Positions 60,062 to 64,000 of a stretch of DNA of 64,000 bases are shown here, piece after piece; positions within the stretch are counted from its first letter, which is position 1, and every line of letters starts with the position of its first letter. The position numbers and the translations under genes are program-made. The notes beneath the pieces are model-generated. The model worked only from the letters and a program-made list of their open reading frames with translations, ran no database searches and was not told the origin of the DNA. The DNA comes from a gamma proteobacterium symbiont of Taylorina sp. (GTDB lineage Bacteria > Pseudomonadota > Gammaproteobacteria > GRL18): assembly GCA_025655455.1 (NCBI GenBank), contig JAHXIV010000013.1, positions 1 to 64,000 of the forward strand, read 5' to 3'.

Positions 60062-60319
60062 TTATGGTGTATTTCCGGATTGTTCCAGGAAATGTCTTAA
60101 TGCAATGACTTCCTTGTGATTTGAAATCAATTTATGGGTTTGTTTGGGCAATATAATACTCAGTTCGTCTAAACTGATGTTTGTCTTCCCACTATGTTTA
60201 TTGACTTCAATCGTTGCGCCCAGCCCCTTAAACAGTTTCATCACCTCATTCCATTGAATGTCATTACTGATAGGATGATGAAAAAATTTTTCCAGTATTT
60301 TAGAGTGTTTGTGGTTCAT
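60062..60319 (-). CDS. HicA-like small protein, orphan
   Basis: 85 residues. MNHKHSKILEKFFHHPISND followed by WNEVMKLFKGLGATIEV matches the group of short proteins annotated as HicA-family mRNA-interferase-like (dsRBD-like fold). The usual conserved GSH-type His motif is here KHSGKT. Toxins of this family are normally followed by a hicB antitoxin; none is visible within the 120 bases downstream, which hold a repeat instead. It may be an orphan or not a toxin at all. Confidence 0.6.
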   Translation of the reverse strand: MNHKHSKILEKFFHHPISNDIQWNEVMKLFKGLGATIEVNKHSGKTNISLDELSIILPKQTHKLISNHKEVIALRHFLEQSGNTP

Positions 60320-60396
60320 GGAAGCCTTCCGTGGAAAATTTCATGTTCTATAAGCAGTAGTATAGCAATGATTTGCTGTGTACAATAGTCATTCAA

Positions 60397-60462
60397 TCTT
60401 TATCTTTATCTTTATCTTTATCTTTATCTTTATCTTTATCTTTATCTTTATCTTTATCTTTA
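60397..60462. repeat. Hexanucleotide microsatellite TCTTTA, eleven perfect units
   Basis: Eleven uninterrupted copies (66 bases) in the 165-base divergent spacer between the HicA-like gene and the 176-residue membrane protein, ending 22 bases before the latter's start. Copy-number change could alter promoter spacing in both directions. Confidence 0.97.
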
Positions 60463-60484
60463 TATAAATCGGAAAATAATTAAT

Positions 60485-61015
60485 ATGATCTATGATGTGA
60501 GTGATGATGAAAAAAAGCAAGCAAAATGGCCTCATGATCTTTTTTTAATCAATCTAATTGGCAATCACATTCTCACCTTTGTCGCCACTTTAGGTATGGC
60601 CAGCAGTTGGGCATGGCCTATGTTAAGTGTACCTGTTATCTCTTTTACTATTCTCGGCATTATTTTTTTCAGAGGGAAGCGTTCCCGTACACAGGACAGC
60701 TGGTATGTCATGTGTCACTGGCAACTGGCAGTACGGCGCAGTCTTTTTTTTATTAAGATGATGCTGGTATTGATGATGATAGCAGCATTTGGTGTTTATG
60801 GTTATATGGAATTAGGATGGATGAAAGAAGCAGTTTATGCTGTGATTGGCGGAGGATGTATTTTACCTATTATGGTCACAACTCTGGTTCTTATCCTGAT
60901 GGAATCCGATGCTTTGCATCAGGCAGAAAAGGGAGAAATCCCTGAAAAAATTGTCAAACTTTTCCCTAATCCAAAAGTAAAAGTAGTTGACAGTAATAAA
61001 TTTTATCAAACATAA
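60485..61015 (+). CDS. Four-helix membrane protein of unknown function
   Basis: 176 residues with hydrophobic segments at about 23-42, 45-62, 88-108 and 117-138, a charged start (DVSDDEKKQAKWPHD) and a soluble tail (about 140-176). It resembles hypothetical inner-membrane proteins common near coaD in gammaproteobacteria. No catalytic motif. Only a weak ribosome site (GGAAAA) is seen, right after the microsatellite. Confidence 0.7.
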   Translation: MIYDVSDDEKKQAKWPHDLFLINLIGNHILTFVATLGMASSWAWPMLSVPVISFTILGIIFFRGKRSRTQDSWYVMCHWQLAVRRSLFFIKMMLVLMMIAAFGVYGYMELGWMKEAVYAVIGGGCILPIMVTTLVLILMESDALHQAEKGEIPEKIVKLFPNPKVKVVDSNKFYQT

Positions 61016-61028
61016 GCTCCTAGCCTAC

Positions 61029-61085
61029 TTGCAGAGAAAGATGTTTGCAAAAAAACAGCCGGCAGGTTTATTAGCCAAAGGCTCT
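61029..61085 (-). repeat. Dispersed repeat family R1, diverged copy
   Basis: On the minus strand it reads GAGCCTTTGGCTAATAAAC, then TTTGCAAACATCTTTCTCTG, matching the start and core of the R1 consensus in the same order. It occupies the spacer before coaD, reaching within a few bases of its start. Confidence 0.55.
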
Positions 61086-61089
61086 CAAA

Positions 61090-61578
61090 GTGAATAAAAT
61101 TATGGTTAATGCAGTTTATCCGGGTACTTTTGATCCCATTACCAATGGACATATTGATCTGGTCAAACGAGCCTCAAAATTATTTAATCATATTACTATT
61201 GCTATTGCGCATAATACAGCAAAAAAACCGTTATTTAGTTTAGATGAGCGGATTAACATGGCTCAAAATGCAATGAGCTGCTATAACAATGTATCCGTTA
61301 TCGGTTTTGACAACTTATTAGTTGATTTTACACAGGCGCAAAATTCCAGTGTCATCCTCAGAGGATTACGCGCCGTATCAGATTTTGAATATGAATTTCA
61401 ATTAGCAGGAATGAACCGAAGTCTTGCTGCTGATATTGAAACTGTTTTCCTGACAACAACAGAACAATATGCCTACCTTTCATCCAGTCTGGTCAAGGAA
61501 GTAGCCCGTCTGGGTGGTGATGTAACAAAATTTGTTCCACAGCAAGTAATAGCTGAAATTCAGAAAAAATTAGGTTAA
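61090..61578 (+). CDS. coaD: Phosphopantetheine adenylyltransferase
   Basis: 162 residues from a GTG (AAAGG upstream); the ATG at 61102 (MVNAVYPG) is an alternative start. AVYPGTFDPITNGHIDL (nucleotidyl-transferase HxGH type), ILRGLRAVSDFEYEFQLAGMN and TTTEQYAYLSSSLVKE are diagnostic. It adenylylates 4'-phosphopantetheine in CoA synthesis. Confidence 0.94.
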   Translation: MNKIMVNAVYPGTFDPITNGHIDLVKRASKLFNHITIAIAHNTAKKPLFSLDERINMAQNAMSCYNNVSVIGFDNLLVDFTQAQNSSVILRGLRAVSDFEYEFQLAGMNRSLAADIETVFLTTTEQYAYLSSSLVKEVARLGGDVTKFVPQQVIAEIQKKLG

Positions 61579-61605
61579 TATACACCCTATATCTGGGGGA
61601 CTTAA

Positions 61606-61886
<281 letters not shown>

Positions 61887-61918
61887 TAAATTGTTTTTAT
61901 TGTTCAGTACTTTAGAAG

Positions 61919-61950
61919 CCCTTAAATAGTAATCTGTTTAAGGGTTTTTT
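61919..61950 (+). terminator. Rho-independent terminator after the ferredoxin gene
   Basis: CCCTTAAATAG (61919-61929) pairs with CTGTTTAAGGG (61934-61944, one mismatch, G-T pairing), followed by six T. Confidence 0.85.
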
Positions 61951-61978
61951 ATTGGTCGATTTTTATTATATTGTATGC

Positions 61979-62010
61979 AAAAAAAAGCCCTGCTGTCACC
62001 AGTAGGGCTT
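61979..62010 (-). terminator. Rho-independent terminator facing leftward
   Basis: On the minus strand AAGCCCTACTG pairs with CAGCAGGGCTT (one mismatch), followed by a run of eight T (61979-61986 on the plus strand). It would stop leftward transcripts, such as from the ZIP transporter gene, and insulate the ferredoxin gene. Confidence 0.75.
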
Positions 62011-62372
62011 AAAGGTTCTTGCTAATTTATACCACACATTAAAAGTATAAATTATTACAATAAGTAACAAAATTAAACAGCATCAGGAGAGTTGTAAGAC
62101 ACGGCTCAATCTAATTAATATTTATATTAAAGCAGATTTTATGCCAATGTTTATAAAAAAACATATAACATTTAAAATACAACAAGTTACATAATGTGGT
62201 ATGATTTTTGTAGTTTTTAAAAAACATGAAATATCGCGTTACATACGAAATAACATCACTAGTTTTCGTGTTATTTCATTTTATCCCTGTGTTCAAGAAC
62301 TTGTCTGATAGACTTATAACTGTTTCGTGATATTTATGACCGTGCTTGTGGGCTTCCTGTCGTCCATCCGTA
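62011..62372. other. AT-rich spacer before the GC-rich ZIP gene
   Basis: No gene seen. Base composition changes sharply near 62340, where GC-rich sequence begins just before the transporter stop, marking a probable junction of acquired DNA. GAAATAACA and its complement (about 62249-62279) form a weak stem. Confidence 0.5.
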
Positions 62373-63515
62373 TCAGCTGCTGGCTGCTGCAGATAGATCT
62401 TCCGAATCATGAATGACCCCATCTCCCGTCTCATCCTCGTGTTCTATAACATTCAGGCTGTGCCCGTGATCCTTATGTTCTTCATGCTCCTCACGTCCGT
62501 GGACTTCTTGTTCATCTATATCCGCTCCATCCCCTGGCTCGTGTTCATGGTCGATTGTTCCATTACCGCCCTCATGCTCGTATTGTATGACATCCACGCT
62601 GCGACCATGCCCTTCATGGTCGTGCCCGCCAGGTTCAAAGAAGCTAACAACAACAGATATCGACAAGCCGAAGATTAAGGAGGCGGAGAGTTCGGTTCGA
62701 TCATGTGCGTGGAATTGCAACTCCGGCAAGAGATCGCTCAGCGATATGCTTAAGAATGCGCCCGCTGAGAACGCCAGAGCATATGCGACCAGGTTGACGT
62801 TCTCACCGAACTGGGAAAGACCGAGGTAGAACAAGACCACACCCAGGGGGATCACCAGAGCGAACAGAGCATTGACGATATGTATCGTGGATCTCCTCCA
62901 TCTTCCCATGGTCATCAAGGTAGTGATCGTCATTGCATCGAAGGGCTTGTGTAGAAAGATGACAAAAAACGTACCAAAGCCGGCCACGGCGGTCAAGTTA
63001 TCACCCTGACTTCCCGCCTCCACGCTGGCGGCTAGCGCGATACCGGCGATGATGGTGTGCAATATGAGTCCGGTTGCGGCGCCTACCCAGTTCATATGGT
63101 GGGCTTCGTGGGAGATGTCCCCGACATCATCTCGCGCTCCGACGTGGGAATGCTTATGATCATGATGATGATGATGATGATGATGATTTTCGAGATCCTC
63201 CCCGGCCTGTCCATTCGTGGGAGCAATATTGGGCGCATCGTGATGATGAAAGCAAAAGAACCGCTCGATGAAAAAGATGCTAAGAATTCCTGCGAGCACC
63301 AGCATGAGGATTACCTCGGTTTGACCCGGCGCCTCGATCAAAGCATGCGGCAGCATGTGCAGAAGCCCCACACCAAGCATTACTCCAGCTACCAGACTGA
63401 CTAATAATTGCATACGCCGGTGCGTCATGCGAAGCTTCAGGGGAACCAGGCCTCCCGCCAGGGAGACCAACAGAATCAGTGTGCAATATACGAGCAATAA
63501 CAGCCAGGTTGACAT
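62373..63515 (-). CDS. ZIP-family metal transporter with His-rich loops, GC-rich
   Basis: 380 residues, about eight hydrophobic segments. The first helices (SLAGGLVPLKLRMTHRRMQL; MLGVGLLHMLPHAL), the helix with NWVGAATGLILHTIIAGIALA and the later FSAGAFLSISLSDLLPE are ZIP signatures; the HTIIAGIALA segment carries the metal-site His. The cytoplasmic loop has eight consecutive His then DHKHSH. An unusual His/Glu/Asp-rich C-terminal tail (about 300-375) holds two related units (GRSVDVIQYEHEGGNGTIDH; GHSLNVIEHEDETGDGVIHD). The gene is clearly more GC-rich than its neighbours, so acquired horizontally. Substrate probably zinc. Confidence 0.85.
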   Translation of the reverse strand: MSTWLLLLVYCTLILLVSLAGGLVPLKLRMTHRRMQLLVSLVAGVMLGVGLLHMLPHALIEAPGQTEVILMLVLAGILSIFFIERFFCFHHHDAPNIAPTNGQAGEDLENHHHHHHHHDHKHSHVGARDDVGDISHEAHHMNWVGAATGLILHTIIAGIALAASVEAGSQGDNLTAVAGFGTFFVIFLHKPFDAMTITTLMTMGRWRRSTIHIVNALFALVIPLGVVLFYLGLSQFGENVNLVAYALAFSAGAFLSISLSDLLPELQFHAHDRTELSASLIFGLSISVVVSFFEPGGHDHEGHGRSVDVIQYEHEGGNGTIDHEHEPGDGADIDEQEVHGREEHEEHKDHGHSLNVIEHEDETGDGVIHDSEDLSAAASS

Positions 63516-63800
63516 AAGTATAGCCCTCTTTTGTTAGAATACGTTTCGCCAGTGTGACTCTGTATACCCTCAGAGGGACTTACGTCACTCTGTTCGGAAC
63601 TCCGAGTCAAACACGAAGCATTTTTCATTAATTTTGTTTTCGGGGCTTAACAGACATCAGCCAAACCACTAAAATATCTTGGGCTGCAATTTATGGAGAA
63701 AACCATAACATGATTTATGTGTTTGATTTTCATAATAAAGCAGCATGAAACAATAAGTTAATACATAGCCATGATTATATATTATTAATAGTTGATTACT
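63516..63800. other. Promoter-side spacer of the ZIP transporter
   Basis: GC-rich for roughly the first 80-100 bases, then AT-rich. It should contain the transporter promoter. No Zur-type dyad could be recognised. No gene supported. Confidence 0.4.
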
Positions 63801-63894
63801 CTCTTATTAAACATGAATTTGTCACCTCTATCTCTTCGCAGGAAAAAATGTTTGCAAAGCGACAGTGGCGAAAAATTCATTGGCCGATGGCTAT
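63801..63894 (-). repeat. Dispersed repeat family R1, full-length copy (inverted)
   Basis: The reverse complement aligns with 59941-60032 over its whole length with roughly ten differences and one extra T. It lies beyond the transporter promoter region. A 64-codon frame through it (63785-63979) is judged spurious. Confidence 0.85.
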
Positions 63895-63914
63895 GAGTAG
63901 TTACGTTAAGCTTT

Positions 63915-64000
63915 TTGTGTAACTTTGATGGGGTTTTTTCCATCCTCTTGCGTGACTTTGATGGGGGGGGAGGTTCCATCTTCTTGCGTGACTTTGATGG
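63915..64000. repeat. Start of a tandem repeat with 33-36 bp period, cut by the window edge
   Basis: TTG(T/C)GT(A/G)ACTTTGATGG occurs at 63915, 63948 and 63984, each followed by a G run and (in the first two) CCATC(C/T)TC. Units are 33 and 36 bases; the third is cut by the window end, so the array probably continues. Confidence 0.8.

Noticed and set aside
60397-60462. CRISPR-like array
   Set aside because: Units are 6 bp without spacers; it is a microsatellite.
63785-63979. 64-codon minus-strand frame
   Set aside because: It runs through the R1 repeat and the tandem array, is low in complexity and has no family resemblance.

Overview
The window reads as a chromosomal segment of an AT-rich gammaproteobacterium. 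The strongest taxonomic hints are housekeeping neighbourhoods: coaBC-dut-(phosphomannomutase)-argB-slmA, radC...rpmB-rpmG...coaD, metK-ahcY-metF and purE-purK. A tkt-gap-pgk-pyk-fba cluster has the layout seen in Calvin-cycle gammaproteobacteria, and there is a Wolinella-type fumarate reductase. Together these suggest a marine sulfur-oxidising or otherwise autotrophic gammaproteobacterium. No RuBisCO or sulfur-oxidation gene is in the window, so lifestyle is an inference. No tRNA, rRNA or CRISPR array was seen.

Layout. 0-7 kb: a 3'-truncated integrase, an alpha/beta hydrolase, a NifX/NifB-like protein, a haemolysin III protein, a Cache-type histidine kinase divergent from a tiny lptM lipoprotein gene overlapping ychJ, a membrane-anchored cold-shock-domain protein behind a highly structured leader, and a zinc-ribbon protein. 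7-20 kb: fumarate reductase genes frdC-frdA and frdB, which in Wolinella are contiguous, are separated here by about 9 kb. The gap holds a complete type I secretion cassette: TolC fused to a SPOR domain, a very acidic repeat protein that is the likely cargo, a PrtD-type ABC exporter and a PrtE/HlyD-type adaptor. 20-33 kb: mobA, a membrane-embedded spermidine-synthase-like protein, an exported-looking isoaspartyl methyltransferase, a secreted metalloprotease with a LamG-like domain, two abutting signalling pseudogenes, purC, DUF1015, an HD-GYP protein, trmO, purK and purE. 33-41 kb: fba, pyk, pgk, gap and tkt, all on the minus strand. 41-49 kb: redoxin, histidine phosphatase, PAS histidine kinase, and the methyl-cycle genes metK, ahcY and metF. 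49-62 kb: slmA, argB, phosphomannomutase, dut, coaBC, radC, then an unusual MotA/MotB-like motor pair with an MlaC-like gene, rpmB, rpmG, an orphan HicA-like gene, a membrane protein, coaD and an Alvin-type ferredoxin. 62-64 kb: a visibly GC-richer, His-rich ZIP-family metal transporter, then the start of a tandem repeat.

Intergenic space is rich in small repeats: three different dispersed or palindromic families, and three 6-7 bp microsatellites lying directly before or between housekeeping genes. The most interesting loci are the type I secretion cassette inside the frd locus, the MotAB-like motor with a long coiled coil in place of a peptidoglycan-binding domain, and the repeat families that lie at gene junctions, one of which forms the 3' end of frdA.
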